The notes: generated by a model not told the origin, from the sequence alone. 64,000 nt of DNA from Tridacna crocea (GCA_943736015.1 OX031071.1:15224119-15288118); one strand, 5' to 3'. Positions 9,861 to 20,530 are shown, counted from the first letter of the stretch. Made by a program: numbers and translations.

Positions 9861-10173
9861 GGGCGGATCCAGAGGGGGGGGGGGGGACCCGGGGTCTGGA
9901 CTCCCCCCCCCCCCGGAATTTTGGCAAAATTGTGGTTATCGGATTCGTGAAATGGTACTGATTTGATATTGCACAGCCTTTATGTAAAATACAGTCTTAA
10001 ATTAAAAAAAAAAGGTTCTAAATGTGGAGACCTCCTCATGGTTAAAACTGGAAACGTTGACTTTTCTTATAAACGGCTTACATCCACTGAAATCCGGAAA
10101 CCAAAGTATCATATAATAAGACGAGTGTGTTTTCGGTGGGACCCCCCTGAGAAAGATATCTAGATCCGCGCAT
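9861..10173. mobile_element. MITE with GCGGATCC ends and 9-bp TSD
   Basis: About 313 bp between copies of GCACAACAT (9852-9860 and 10174-10182). The ends are imperfect inverted repeats: GGGCGGATCCAG on the left, CTAGATCCGCGCAT on the right. Long G and C runs near the left end (9876-9916) can form a hairpin. A 66-residue open frame inside has no recognisable similarity. Confidence 0.75.
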
Positions 10174-10182
10174 GCACAACAT

Positions 10183-12050
10183 TAATTTTCGACAAAGCTT
10201 ACGACATTCAGCTTAATTAATATGACGTAAATCAGTATTCAATACCGTAGCGGTGTACTTCAATACCAGACTACCCGTATGTCAATTGATCCCTTTTTTA
10301 AGCTAATTAGAATCATGATTGTTTAATGTAGGCTGTAGCCTATATATATAGAATCAATATTTTTTATATACGTGGGCTAAGGGTTAAGGCCCACATTGTC
10401 TCTATACACGAATGTTTATTCGACACGCTCAATTGCCTCGCTGTCTGAAGTGTTTTGAGATAACTGATTTATTTTCTATTTTTAAGTTTTCATTTATCCC
10501 TTATCCAAACAATCCGAAATTTTATCTAACAAGAGAATGAAACATTCTCACCATATCATAAGGAAAGAACAAATGCCAGTAATCAGCATTTTATTCTTTT
10601 TCAATATTGTTTCTCGACAAAGTATGTTTTTCTGTTGGGAGCAAAGAAGGAAAAGAGCAGTAACTGTTTGCACAATGATTTGACCATCTATAGGAACATT
10701 AATTAATTGACCATGTACATACTAAATTAGTAAATCGGACATTCAATAAAAAGCAGCTGCAAACGATAAATTTATTACAGCTTTGCCGTTATGGTGATTG
10801 CAGTCTCAGAAATTTTAACAGGAACGGGAAATCGTGTATTAACGGCTTTTCCTAATTTTCACTCACTGGTCGAGTCCAATATTCTTCAGTATGGTCGATT
10901 ATTTTCCTCTTTTATATTCTGCCATTACTTTGTCAAAAAAAATGAGTCATGTTTATAAAAAAAATACATAAATGTCCGAATATAAAAGGGGGATGTGGGA
11001 ATGATCGAACTGTAAACCAGGCTGTGTAAAGGGTTAAGTGTTAAAACCAAATTTAAATGTCACACTTAATAGTGATATGGCTTCTGAAAAAATTAATTGA
11101 CCCCTCGATCAATACTGCAGCAAATCTAACTAATGCCAATTGCAAGAATGTCATATATATGATAGTTACTGCAACTAAAAACTTGAGTTGTCTTTGCTTT
11201 CTTTCCATCTTTCATATTTTCTTTTTTCTTTCTCATGATATAGCATTTGATAATTACATCTAACTCTTTACAAAAAGATCAAATTTTGGACAGGACCAAA
11301 ACCAAAGCATTTTACAAGTATTTCTACATACACGAACAAATTACTGTATTTGCTGAAATGACCCAATTTTTGTTGTCTTTGATATGATAGAATTAATGAT
11401 GGAAAAAGAAGCAAAGGCTGTTACCAGTGTTTTGTCATTGTCCAACGATGTTTACAAAAGCATTCTCTTTCATATTTATTGGATCTAGGGGTCATGAGGT
11501 TAAGGGTCAGTACATGATTATCTGTGATTACCTATTAATGTTTTAACATGAATCTGCGTGATGCAAAATGTATATGCATACTTAATGAATAAAATATTAA
11601 TGAATAAAATCTATCTTAAATTTTCTACTGTAAGCAATAATATTAATGTAATAATATTGCATAAACACTCGATTGCAAGAGCACTGCGGAGCACAAAACA
11701 CACAGAGATATATTCGAAAAGGAAATAAATGTTCCAGATTCCGCTTATCTGCACAATGGAACAATGTCAAAAAAAGTTGATTCCCATTTATTTGTCTTTA
11801 TTTTGCATGACTATGTAAGAATAGTATGTATTTAAAATTTGTGTTCTGTTCTGTTCATTAGTCATTGTATGCCGACCAATTAACCAGTTTTCTTTTTCAC
11901 CTATACCCGATTCATCACACTTGCCAATTAACATCAACAAAATCTGCAAAGAAACAATTTCATTGTTATAATTCATTAAAAAAAAAAATGATTAAAATTA
12001 TCAACCACTTACACTTTTGTCACTAGTTGATACGAATGAAATAATTCAAA
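10183..12050. other. Long AT-rich stretch, no gene
   Basis: No convincing exon. Two eroded MITE-1 cores are visible: 10560-10620 (ATGCCAGTAATCAGCATTTT) and 11400-11505 (GGCTGTTACCAGTGTTTTGT, ending AGGTTAA). The open frame at 11057-11263 is hydrophobic, low-complexity and unsupported. This is the putative interior of the 9605/12052 inverted blocks. Confidence 0.5.
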
Positions 12051-12051
12051 G

Positions 12052-12160
12052 TGGGACGTTTTGACCAATTTTTTGGAATAGTGAGACGTTTTAACCAAAT
12101 TGGGGGGACGTTTTAACAAAAAGTGGGACGTTTTGACTGTGGGACGTTTTGACTGTAAAC
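12052..12160 (+). repeat. GGGACGTTTTGACC subrepeats, right block
   Basis: Five tandem units such as GTGGGACGTTTTGACCAA, GGGGACGTTTTAACA and GTGGGACGTTTTGACTG. They are the inverted partner of 9605-9700. Confidence 0.7.
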
Positions 12161-12219
12161 CGATGGTTATAGCCTCTAGGGCTATGTATAAACCTTAGTA
12201 CAGATAACTGTCCCCAAAA

Positions 12220-12520
12220 CCAGCCGATATAGCTCAGTAAGTAGAGCGTAGGACTTGTGAACACAATGTCCTACAGGTTGTGGGTTCGAATCCCCGGTTG
12301 GCCGACTAAAAATTATTAATAGTCTTTCGGATGAGACGTTAAACCGAGGTCCCGTGTGACGGTGCTACACACCGAGCACGTTAAAGAACCAGGCGGAATT
12401 CTTAGTAGTTTCGTCCTGTATCCTTGCACTATCCCCCGTAACAACTAACTGTCTTCTGGGGGCGTCGCTCAGATGGGCAACCCGTAGCGACGATAAATAA
12501 ACAAAAATAATCAATCAAAA
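12220..12520 (+). mobile_element. tRNA-derived SINE, full length
   Basis: The tRNA-like head contains an A box (TAGCTCAGTAAGTAGAGCGT) and B box (GGTTCGAATCCCC). A body block GGATGAGACGTTAAACCGAG resembles, from memory, the central domain of Deu-type SINE superfamilies. It ends in an AATAAATAAACAAAAATAAT-like tail. The target duplication AACTGTCCCCAAA/AACTGTCCCAAA flanks it (12206-12218 and 12521-12532). Transcribed by RNA polymerase III if active. Confidence 0.85.
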
Positions 12521-12665
12521 AACTGTCCCAAAGGCGATGTTACTTTTTGACTGGTCGCCTCTGGGTACAGAGACAATCCGGACTAAATCAGTTGAAAGTT
12601 CCGCACAGATTTTGTGCGAAAGTTTGAACTCTTATAATTTTGCAAATAGAGCACAAAACTAGGAT

Positions 12666-12881
12666 TTAACTCATTACCAATCGACAATATTTTAGGCTTG
12701 TCCAAATTGAAAGCATTTGCAGACGACAAAATAAAAGTGACTGAAAATTTGAAATTTGTTTTGTGAAGGGCAGAAAACATTGTGGGAAAAGGAGAAAATG
12801 CTGACCAGCATTTTCTCCTTTTCCCACAATGTTTTCCAAAGGTTTCTTTCTCAGGGGCATCAAAAGAAGGGATTGTGTATT
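12666..12881 (-). mobile_element. MITE-1 nested in 12195-13255
   Basis: Left end TTAACTCATTACCAATCGAC, then CATTTGCAGACGACAAAATA. The palindrome has lost a few central bases (GAAAATGCTGACCAGCATTT). The right ter­minus has lost its GGTAATGGGTTAA. Confidence 0.8.
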
Positions 12882-13340
12882 CAATATTCCTTCGTTTGAA
12901 ATACAAATACTTTCAATTCAAACGCAGAGCGTGAGAAAAAAACATGGATTTCATCAGTTACTCGAGTTGTCACGCACTACAAATTTTGTCAGTGACTTTT
13001 CAGCGATAAACATGTTATAAATGACTTCTACAAGCTCTTTGCGTAATGAATGGTTTATCAATTTATTTTTGGTCATTTTTATTACTAAAAGTTAATTGCA
13101 TTTCGCTGCAATACGAATAAAACTGATGAAACAGAAAGTCAGTATAGAGCTCTATATTTGCTACTGGAAAATTTACGATAGACTTGAGACAGTATGGTGT
13201 ACAGTAAATGTCCAAATATGAAAAAGATCACCGGAGCGTCTCATTATTGAGACTATGTATAAACCCGTGAGTTAAGGATGGTGGAAGATATACAACTAAA
13301 TTTTTTTTTGCGGTAGGAATATTTGTTAAAATCATGGATT

Positions 13341-13562
13341 TTAACCCTTTTCCAAACAAGTCCTGGTTTTTACATATCTGCAGTAAAAGTCTTTTGAAAA
13401 CACTGTGGGAAAAGGAGGAATTGCTCGAAACAAGCAATTTATCCTTTTCCCACAGTGTTTTCTACCCTTTTTGAGATGCCATTTTCTCCAAATCTAAAAT
13501 TGTGTTCTGCAAACTCTTTTGGTTTGGAAGAGTCCAAAGTTTGTCGTTTGGGAAAGGGTTAA
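13341..13562 (+). mobile_element. MITE-1, complete, GCTCG-centre subfamily
   Basis: 222 bp from TTAACCCTTTTCCAAACAAG to GTTTGGGAAAGGGTTAA. The palindrome centre is GGAATTGCTCGAAACAAGCA. The closing TTAA (13559-13562) is simultaneously the opening TTAA of the MITE-2 copy that follows. Confidence 0.9.
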
Positions 13563-14104
13563 AGGTGGCCCTTCAGATTTTAGGACGAAAATTTTACAAA
13601 AATGCAAAAAAATCATGCTTATACTCCCATAGCCTTTCAATTTGCTTTCATAAAACCCTGGTAGTGGAAAACCATCCGATAACACGAGAAATTAGAGATT
13701 TATTAGGGACCAGGTTGACACCAACGGGAGACACATTCTATTTTTAGATTATCAATTCTCTCATTTAAATACAGGAAAACACAGACAAAGTTTCAATCAT
13801 CCGTCCGAAGAAGACATTATGGAAAATAATTATTACATGTATGTTATGTAATTGAATTTAAGCGTTATCAGTCACATGCCAGTCACTTGACATTCCCACA
13901 ATGCTTTATTGATTTTTGGCGCAAAATCTAAAAATAGCTTAAAAGGCTATGTAGCCTTTTAAGGGAATACCACGAAAAAAATTTTTTTTGTTATTTTTAT
14001 GATTCTTAATTATTGATGATTTGTTTTGTTTTTCATATAAATTTCAATGATATATATATTTTTTAATTTGGTGTGATGTGAAAATTCTAAATACCCACCT
14101 TTAA
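13559..14104 (+). mobile_element. MITE-2, complete (TTAA element)
   Basis: 546 bp bounded by TTAAAGGTGGCCCTTC on the left and TACCCACCTTTAA on the right, an inverted TTAAAGGTGG terminus. The interior includes GCATTCCCACAATGC-like sequence and a TAGCCTTTTAAGGGAATACC block. A second copy is at 17563-19882. TTAA-target insertion is the habit of piggyBac-type transposases (and some Kolobok); assignment is inference. Confidence 0.8.
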
Positions 14105-14576
14105 AGGTTGATTTTTAGTGAAAATAATGTTTTAACAAAAGACTATGATCTATAAGCATAGAAATGCAGTCTCTAAAATGCGCATGGGTGAATGAAAAAG
14201 GTTCCCTATCACCAACATGTCCCTTTTGTTGCAATTTTTCCCAACATTCGCAAGGGAGAATGCATGGTCATATTTGGTTGTATCAGGCATTTTTATAGCA
14301 CTAAAAATATAAAGACATACATGTAACAAACACCATCTCAAGTAAAATGAGGATATTTTTTTCAAAATAAAAAATCGGCGTAAAGTGCAGTGTCAGAATA
14401 TCGTCAAAGAAAAGTGAAACATGCAGCAGATCAAATAACATGTCGGTCAAATCCGGATTCAGTCCTCAGTATTCCGTGGCATTGAGTCATGTATGATCAG
14501 TACATAGCTAGATCTATAGGTTTATGGCACTGGTATTGATCTAATTTGTAAACGGTCTTAGATTTTTTTTTTTTAG
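14105..14576. other. No recognisable gene
   Basis: AT-rich sequence leading to the polypyrimidine tract of the candidate exon at 14577. No repeat was identified. Confidence 0.4.
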
Positions 14577-14656
14577 ATCTATTTCTGATGGTCCCATTAC
14601 ATACAAATGAGAGCCAAGTATCAAAACGACAGAAGTCGGCTACAATTCTTGTGCTG
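14577..14656 (+). CDS. Candidate host exon
   Basis: A long T tract ending TTTTTTTTTAG is followed by 80 bases open in one frame, then the strong donor CTG|GTAAGC. The translation is LFLMVPLHTNESQVSKRQKS followed by ATILVL. The exon starts with two bases of a split codon and ends in phase 0. The family is unknown. It could be an N-terminal exon starting at the internal Met. It lies on the same strand as the exons at 20644 and 39418, but its exit phase does not match the entry phase of 20644, so at least one exon would be missing between them. Confidence 0.4.
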
Positions 14657-14726
14657 GTAAGCTGATGAATAATTTAAAGTTCCATGAATTCATTAATATT
14701 TGTATTTTAATCAGGCTTTAGCTTTG

Positions 14727-14945
14727 ACCATACAATGCCCAGTTTGAGCGACCCTTAGAAGGAAGGCTTTTGTAAATACTAGGAAAAGGTGAAAATTATG
14801 GCAATCAGCATTTTGTCCTTTTCCCATGATCCATGTATTTTCTACCTTTTCAAAAGGCAAAATTAAAATACCTTGTTAGGACGTTTTGAATTGTCAACTT
14901 TTCTGCAATTTCTTTCAATCCGGTTGATTCTAATATTTTGTCACC
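14727..14945 (+). mobile_element. MITE-1, diverged
   Basis: Starts near ACCATACAATGCCCAG. The core is GGCAATCAGCATTTTGTCC and the right half is much eroded. Confidence 0.65.
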
Positions 14946-15604
14946 TGCTAAACACCAAATTCAGTGTTCCGAGTACCTTTTTATTTCAAGGATACGCTTA
15001 CCCTGGTTAAGTAGCTGAAAAGTCAGCCTGAAGTGACTGATTGTGCCTTATAATTCACAGCTGCTGTTTATTGAATGATAAACCATGATTATTTCTAGGA
15101 CTAAATTTCTAATGCTGACAAATAAACATTACTTGGTTGTGAAGACCATACCTGTATATGGCCTGCAACAGACAGAAATGGGCTTTCAGTGATATGTGTA
15201 AAGTATTGTCAATGACCAGCCTTGCAATCCACACAGGTTGATCCAAGACAACACTTTATGACTATGTTCAATTGTGTGTTGCACAAAACAGAAAATTGTA
15301 TAAGAATAGAAAGAGTCATCCCGTATTAGCCTGAACAGACTGGACAGGTTTGAATGCCCTTTTTTACATGTTGCAGGCTAAATAAGGTCAGATAAGACTA
15401 TCAATCCAGTCAACCTCTTCAGCTGACCAGCTATAAGGTCTTCTGGAAAATTATAAACAAAAAAAAGTGAACAACCCAATCAACCACTTCAATGAACAAC
15501 TTGTGATTAGCATGACCAGTTATAACCACTGGATATTGACCAATTTTTTGCCAACTTTGCCTATCTATAGATAATTACAAACAGAATTTGTAATTTGAAT
15601 TTAT
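14946..15604. other. No recognisable gene
   Basis: No exon was seen. 15310-15440 contains the phrases TTAGCCTGAACAGACTGG and GTTGCAGGCTAAATAAGG, similar to 48300-48385, so part is an old dispersed repeat. Confidence 0.4.
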
Positions 15605-15795
15605 GTTTATTTATCGTAGCCACCGGTTTCCCATATGGGCAACGCCCCCTGAAGGATGTTAGTATTGTTACGGGGGATAGTGCAGATACAGGACGTAATT
15701 CATCTTAACTTTCACCTGGTTTTTTAAAATGCTCTCTGTTTAGCACCGTCACACAGGACCTCGGTTTAACATCTCATCCGAAAGACTATTGGTAA
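15605..15795 (-). mobile_element. SINE, 5'-truncated
   Basis: Reverse-complement copy of the 12220 SINE: CCTCGGTTTAACATCTCATC is the body block, and a TTTATTTATCG tail is on the left. The tRNA head is absent. Such 5' truncation is typical of LINE-driven retroposition. Confidence 0.8.
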
Positions 15796-16137
15796 TTTTA
15801 GATAGGCAACACTATTTTAGGTTATGACCAAGGGTAAATCTTATAATTCAAGGTAAAAATAATTACAGCATAAAAACCTGTCTGTTGCCAAGGGTTTATT
15901 TGTTGCATTGTTTGCTACATGTAATTGAAAAGTAATTTAATTTTGTCCATTTTTTACCTGTTGTATTCTTTTAATAATTATTTCTTATTAAAGTAATTCT
16001 TTTTTTACATCAACTAGCACTTACTTAGAAATAACAGAAAGGCTATTATTTATTACAATTAATTAAATCATAATTGTAATTTGACCAAGGTCTGGATGTG
16101 ACAGTGGTTATAAGTGCAATGACTGCAGCCTACCCGA
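15796..16137. other. No recognisable gene
   Basis: AT-rich, with no supported feature. Confidence 0.45.
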
Positions 16138-16440
16138 ACATGGCCAACACAACTACAATGTATTAGTTACCGTAGCTTTACGCAGTTGACCTTAATTTAC
16201 CATAGTTGTGCGTACTTAGGACATAGTTTGACATAGTTACGGTAATTGTAGTTGGATGTAAAATACCCTAGTTTACCCTTGCCAATTTGCACGTAGTTGA
16301 ATGTAGATAACTGTACTTACACATAGTTCAACCTACTTAAACTTTCTGTATTGCCAAGTTTGAACCTGCTTTGAACATACTTTTACATAGCTGACCATAG
16401 TAGCACTATGGCAGGCTATGTTTGAAATTAACAACGGATA
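16138..16440 (+). repeat. Degenerate short-motif array (ACATAGTT/ACGTAGTT)
   Basis: Roughly fifteen loose copies of a motif of about 20 bp built on (A/C)(A/G)TAGTTGA and CTTACTT are spread over 300 bp (e.g. TTACCATAGTTGTGCGTACT, GCACGTAGTTGAATGTAG). Spacing is irregular. It looks like an old minisatellite. Confidence 0.5.
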
Positions 16441-17150
16441 ACTATGAGCATGACCACAAATGTGACCATGGCTTAAATATAAACATGAAATACACTAATT
16501 TTACTGCCAGTAGTGCTATCCTCTACAATATTTTTTTCTAAGCACAGTAGGTGAGAAGAAACCCCGAGTAATAAATACATAAGTACATTAGTACAACTCT
16601 CCTTACTTTTTTTTATGAAACTGTAAGTGTTCACACTCTCATTCAAATCACGATGTATCTGCCAATTTCTTTAACCTTTTGTCACAATGTTTCTTTTGAT
16701 TTACTAATAAACACTATATACCAAGCCATAGTACCACAACACAATTATAACTCAATACAGTGTTTAAATATTTCAACAACATGCTTCTACTCCCCATGAT
16801 TGCACTGCAAGAAAAACAGCACTGCTCCTACTCCAGCACTGTCAAACTACTAAAATACAGGACAACCTTTCAACAATCAATGGTTTCAAAGTCTACCCTC
16901 AAAAAAATATGCTCTAAAACTGGAAATTTCTATGATAAAGCTTACCCCAGGACTCTTTCCAGCACTGACCTTATTGGCTTTGCAAAAATACATGTCCAAA
17001 GATGATTGCTGTCCCTTCAGTTTACAGCTAAACATGACTTGCTATTTCATGATTCACAGAATCTATGTGCTGATGCAACAAGCACAAACCTCCAAATAGG
17101 TAACATAAACACAGAGGACTCTTCACTCCAATTGGACATTTTTTAAACGT
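16441..17150. other. No recognisable gene
   Basis: AT-rich. An 81-codon frame at 16760-17005 has no splice or family support. A scrap of MITE-1 (TTTTGTCACAATGTTTCTTT) lies at 16675. Confidence 0.4.
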
Positions 17151-17377
17151 TTAACCCTTAACCACACTTTGATGACATTTGACGATCTTTGGAAAGAAGC
17201 CTTTTGAAAACATTGTGGGTAAAGGAGAAAATGGTGGTAACCAGCTTTTTCTCCTTTTCCCACAATGTTTTCTACCCATCACTTAACACTTGCACTGTTT
17301 GAGCCGCATTGAATTGTCATCTGCGAATGCTCTCAATTTGGATTGGCCTAAAATTTTGTCCGCTGGTAAAGGGTTAA
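17151..17377 (+). mobile_element. MITE-1, complete
   Basis: 227 bp, TTAACCCTTAACCACACTTT to CGCTGGTAAAGGGTTAA. The core is GAAAATGGTGGTAACCAGCT, so the palindrome has a few mismatches. A further eroded copy follows at 17378-17510. Confidence 0.9.
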
Positions 17378-17510
17378 ACTTTCAAAACCTATGTACAACC
17401 TATGCTGGTCACAAGCATTTTCTTCACTTTTCACAATGTTTTCTACCATTTCAAAATAAATAATAAATAATATAAGTAAATAATCTTTTGAGCTGCAATG
17501 GTCTAGTTTT
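17378..17510 (+). repeat. MITE-1 remnant
   Basis: Core ATGCTGGTCACAAGCATTTT and TTCACAATGTTTTCTACCAT. Termini are unrecognisable. Confidence 0.6.
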
Positions 17511-18520
17511 ACAATAAAAGCAAAATAAATTATTAAGTTTATGAAGCTCAGAGAATTTCAGTTTAAAAGGTGGCCCTTCAGAATTTGGGACGAAAATTTT
17601 ACAAAAATACAAAAATATAATCTTTATACTCCCAAAGCCTTATAATTGTCATTTATAAAACCCCAGTAGTCGAAAACCATCCGACAATACGAGAAATTAG
17701 AGATTTACTACGGCCAAGGTCGACATCGACGGGAAACATGTTCTATTTTTACATGAACAACTCGCTCATTTACATACTTGAAATACACCTGTAGACGAAG
17801 CTTCAGACATGGAGTCCGAAGAAGGTGTTATGAAAAATAATTACATGTTTGTTATGTAATGGAATTTAAGCGTCATTAGTCACGTGCCAGTCACTTAACA
17901 TTCCCACAATGCATTTTTTTTATTTTTGTGCGAAATCTGAAAATAGCTTATGAGGCTACGTAGCCTTTTAAGGGAATACCATCAAAATTTTTTTTTCTAA
18001 TAATTTTATGATTCTTAATAATTGACGATTTGTATTGTTTTTCTCTCCACTGGCCGAAGGCCACCGAGCTATTGTCATGGCGTTGTGTCTGTCGTCCGTC
18101 CGTCCGTCCTTCCGTTCGTCCGTGCGTGCATCCGTAAACTTTTTCTTTAAAAAACTTCTCCTCAGAAACTATTGACTGGATTTTTACCAAATTTCACAGG
18201 AATGTTCCTTAGGTGGTCCTCTTTCAGATTCCTTCAAATAATTGTGTTCCATGAATAATTCTGGTCGCCATGGCAACCAAAGTAAAAAACCTTTAAAAAT
18301 CTTCTCCCAAACCGCTAATTGGATAGCATTATTTTTTTGCAGGAATGTTCCTTAGAGGTCTACAGAATTCCTTAAAAAAAAAAAAAGATCCATAAAAAAA
18401 CATGGCTTTTATGGGAGACTCATTTTCCTTTTATGGTATAAAGTAAAATCTTTGAAAAATTTCATCTCTCAAACTATTTGTTTTGATTTCATTGTTGTAT
18501 TGCAGGTTAGTTCCTATGGT

Positions 18521-18750
18521 GGTAAGTCTTTACCATACAATCCTGACTTTTAACGAACTTAAAGAAGAAGTCTTTGGAAAACACTCTTGGAAAAGGAGAA
18601 AATGCTGGTAATCAGCATTTTCTCCTTTTCCCTCAGTGTTTTCTACTCTATCAAAGACAGAAATCATCATTTCATCAATGTTTAATTTGTTGTCTGCAAA
18701 TGCTTGCAGTTTGGTCACATCCCAAATTTTGTCCTTTGGTAAAGAGTTAA
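18521..18750 (+). mobile_element. MITE-1
   Basis: Left end TAAGTCTTTACCATACAATC is worn. The core GAAAATGCTGGTAATCAGCA is nearly perfect and the right end is TTGGTAAAGAGTTAA. It belongs to a subfamily with GTCTTTGGAAAACACT and CCTCAGTGTTTTCTACTC, shared with 55372-55605. Confidence 0.85.
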
Positions 18751-18820
18751 AGATGGTTGCTTTACATAATCTATAATCCTTTTCATATGAAACAAGAGAA
18801 CCTCTGCACTTTGATTAGTA

Positions 18821-19097
18821 CCAGCCGATATAGCTCAGTAGGTAGAGCGTAGGACTTGTGAACACAATACCTACAGGTTGTGGGTTCGAATCCCCGGCTG
18901 ACCAACTAATATTACTAATAGTCTTTCGGATGAGACATTAAACCAAGGTCCCGTGTGACGGTGCCGAGCACGTTAAAGAACCAGGCGAAGCTGTCAGTAG
19001 TTTCGACCTGTATCCTTGCACTTTCCCCCCGTAACAACTAACTGTCTTCTGGGGGCGACCGGTAGTGACGATAAATAAAGGGAAATAATCAATCAAA
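18821..19097 (+). mobile_element. tRNA-derived SINE, full length
   Basis: Same family and orientation as 12220-12520 (A box TAGCTCAGTAGGTAGAGCGT, B box GGTTCGAATCCCC). The target duplication CTTTGATT flanks it (18809 and 19098). It has a short internal deletion near the tail compared with the 12220 copy. Confidence 0.85.
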
Positions 19098-19293
19098 CTT
19101 TGATTTGTTCTGTGAAAGGTTGGTTGACCTACTGGTGACCTAGTACAAAAAGGGACAAGGTTTTACTGTTGTGATAAGGCATTTTGTTATCCAATCAAAC
19201 TGAACCTGCAACTCCAATAAAACAATTGCCACAGTACATATTTTCTATATTTTGATGTTTCCCCACCCAAAATGGTTTGTAACAAGACCCTTT

Positions 19294-19519
19294 TTAACCC
19301 ATTACCACACAGTCCCTACTTTTGACATCCCTGACAAAGAAGACTTTAGAAAACATTGTGGGAAAAGGAGAAAATGCTGGAAACCAGCATTTTCTCCTTT
19401 TCCCACAATGTTATCTACCCTTCACAAAACTTTCAAATTTTCAGTCACTTTTATTTTTTCATCTGCAAATGCTTTCCATTTGGACAACCCTAAAATGTTG
19501 TCATTTGGTAATGAGTTAA
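19294..19519 (+). mobile_element. MITE-1, complete
   Basis: 226 bp, TTAACCCATTACCACACAGT to TCATTTGGTAATGAGTTAA. The core GAAAATGCTGGAAACCAGCA has one break in the palindrome. Confidence 0.9.
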
Positions 19520-19559
19520 CTATAACCAGAAGACAAAATTTTTATAACTGGTCATAATT

Positions 19560-19740
19560 GAAAGATGTTGCAGACAACATGATAAATCTTCAAATTAGTA
19601 AAACTTGTATCAAAAAGGGTAGAAATTATTGTGTAAAACTAAGAAAATGCAGGTTACTATTATTTTCTTCTTTTCTCACAATGTTTTTCATAGCTTTTTT
19701 TCTTTTGTGACCTAAAATGCAAGAATGAATGGTAATTGTT
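19560..19740 (-). repeat. MITE-1 remnant
   Basis: Traces of GTTGCAGACAACATGATAAA, AGGGTAGAAATTATTGTG and TCACAATGTTTTTCAT. Heavily diverged. Confidence 0.55.
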
Positions 19741-19878
19741 AAAAACTTCTCTTCACCATTACAGAAAAGTCAGGCCTGTGGAGCAATACAGGTGCTCAAG
19801 CGCCTCTAGTTTCATATAAATTTCAGTGATATATATTTTTTTGATTTGGTATGATGTGAAAATTCTAAGTACCCACCT

Positions 19879-20013
19879 TTAACCCTTTCCCACACAACAA
19901 AATTTTAAGTTTAGGTTTATTTTAAACCCATTACCACACAATCCCGACTTGAAACGACCCTAACAGAAGAAACCTTTTGAAAACATTGTGGGAAAAGGAG
20001 AAAATGCTGGTAA
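19879..20013 (+). repeat. Two abutting MITE-1 fragments
   Basis: 19879-19923 starts TTAACCCTTTCCCACACAAC. 19924-20013 starts AACCCATTACCACACAAT and stops at the palindrome centre (ATGCTGGTAAC). There it joins a foreign 70-bp piece with the hairpin CCTTCCGCTTCGGCGGAGG (20065-20083). Confidence 0.75.
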
Positions 20014-20126
20014 CTGACGGACAAACGAACGGAAAGACGGATGGACAACACTGAAACTATATCCTTCCGCTTCGGCGGAGGATAAAACTGACTTGTGGAT
20101 ATGTTGATACCGTATGGTCAGAAAGT

Positions 20127-20357
20127 TTAACTCATTACCAAACGACAATATTTTAGATTGGTCCAAATTGAAGGCATTTGCAGACGACAAAATAAAAGTG
20201 ACTGCAAATTTGAAAAAATTGTTTTGTGAAGCGTAGAAAACATCGTGGGAAAAGGAGAAAATGCTGGTTACCAGCATTTTCTCCTTTTCCCACAATGTTT
20301 TCTAAAGCCTTCTTTCTCAGGGGCGTCAAAAGTAGGGATTGTGTGGTAATGGGTTAA
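20127..20357 (-). mobile_element. MITE-1, complete, reverse
   Basis: 231 bp, TTAACTCATTACCAAACGAC to GTGTGGTAATGGGTTAA. The core GAAAATGCTGGTTACCAGCA is a perfect palindrome. Confidence 0.92.
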
Positions 20358-20404
20358 GCGCAATTTAAAATGTAATGATTCAGTTTGATTGATTTTTATA
20401 CCAA

Positions 20405-20530
20405 ATAATAATAGTGAGCATTGTAGGGAAAGGAGTAAACGCTGATTACCAGCATTTTTTTCTTTTCCTACAATATTTTCATAAGCCTTCTATCACAGGA
20501 TCATTAAAAAACAGGTTGTTTTGTTAGGTA
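20405..20530 (-). repeat. MITE-1 remnant
   Basis: Core GTAAACGCTGATTACCAGCA, with CCTACAATATTTTCATAAGC on the right. Ends eroded. Confidence 0.65.

Larger units (their letters stand above)
12195..13255 (-). mobile_element. Hairpin-ended element (copy 2), interrupted
   Basis: A diverged inverted copy of the 533-bp element at 61206-61738. It is flanked by TGTATAAACC (12185-12194 and 13256-13265). Its right end carries the hairpin GTCTCATTATTGAGAC, its left end ACAGATAACTGT. It is split by a SINE (12220-12520) and a MITE-1 (12666-12881). Removing both leaves about 530 bp, matching the other copy. No coding sequence is evident. Confidence 0.8.
18044..19809 (+). mobile_element. Pearl-like element inserted in MITE-2
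   Basis: Begins TCTCCACTGGCCGAAGGCC (a hairpin), then CGTCCGTCCGTCC, then TTCTCCTCAGAAACTATTGA and GGTCGCCATGGCAACC, the order seen in heads of the 34283 and 39805 elements. It ends at CAAGCGCCTCTAG before the resumed MITE-2. The T run TTTC is present on both sides. It contains a MITE-1 (18521), a SINE (18821), a MITE-1 (19294) and a MITE-1 scrap (19560-19740). How much of the interior is original cannot be judged. Confidence 0.6.
17563..19882 (+). mobile_element. MITE-2 second copy, split by later insertions
   Basis: Left part 17563-18043 matches 13559-14040. The right part 19810-19882 supplies the missing end (TCATATAAATTTCAGTGATA to TACCCACCTTTAA). The gap is the tandem-core-like insertion at 18044-19809 with its own nested elements. 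The last TTAA (19879-19882) is again shared with a MITE-1 fragment. Confidence 0.8.

Noticed and set aside
9605-12160. Single 2.5-kb element bounded by GGGACGTTTTAACC blocks
   Set aside because: Arms are inverted, but no target duplication or shared outer terminus was found, so only the two blocks are annotated.
12220-12300. Functional tRNA gene
   Set aside because: A and B boxes are present but the cloverleaf is imperfect, and the sequence continues into a SINE body with tail and target duplication.
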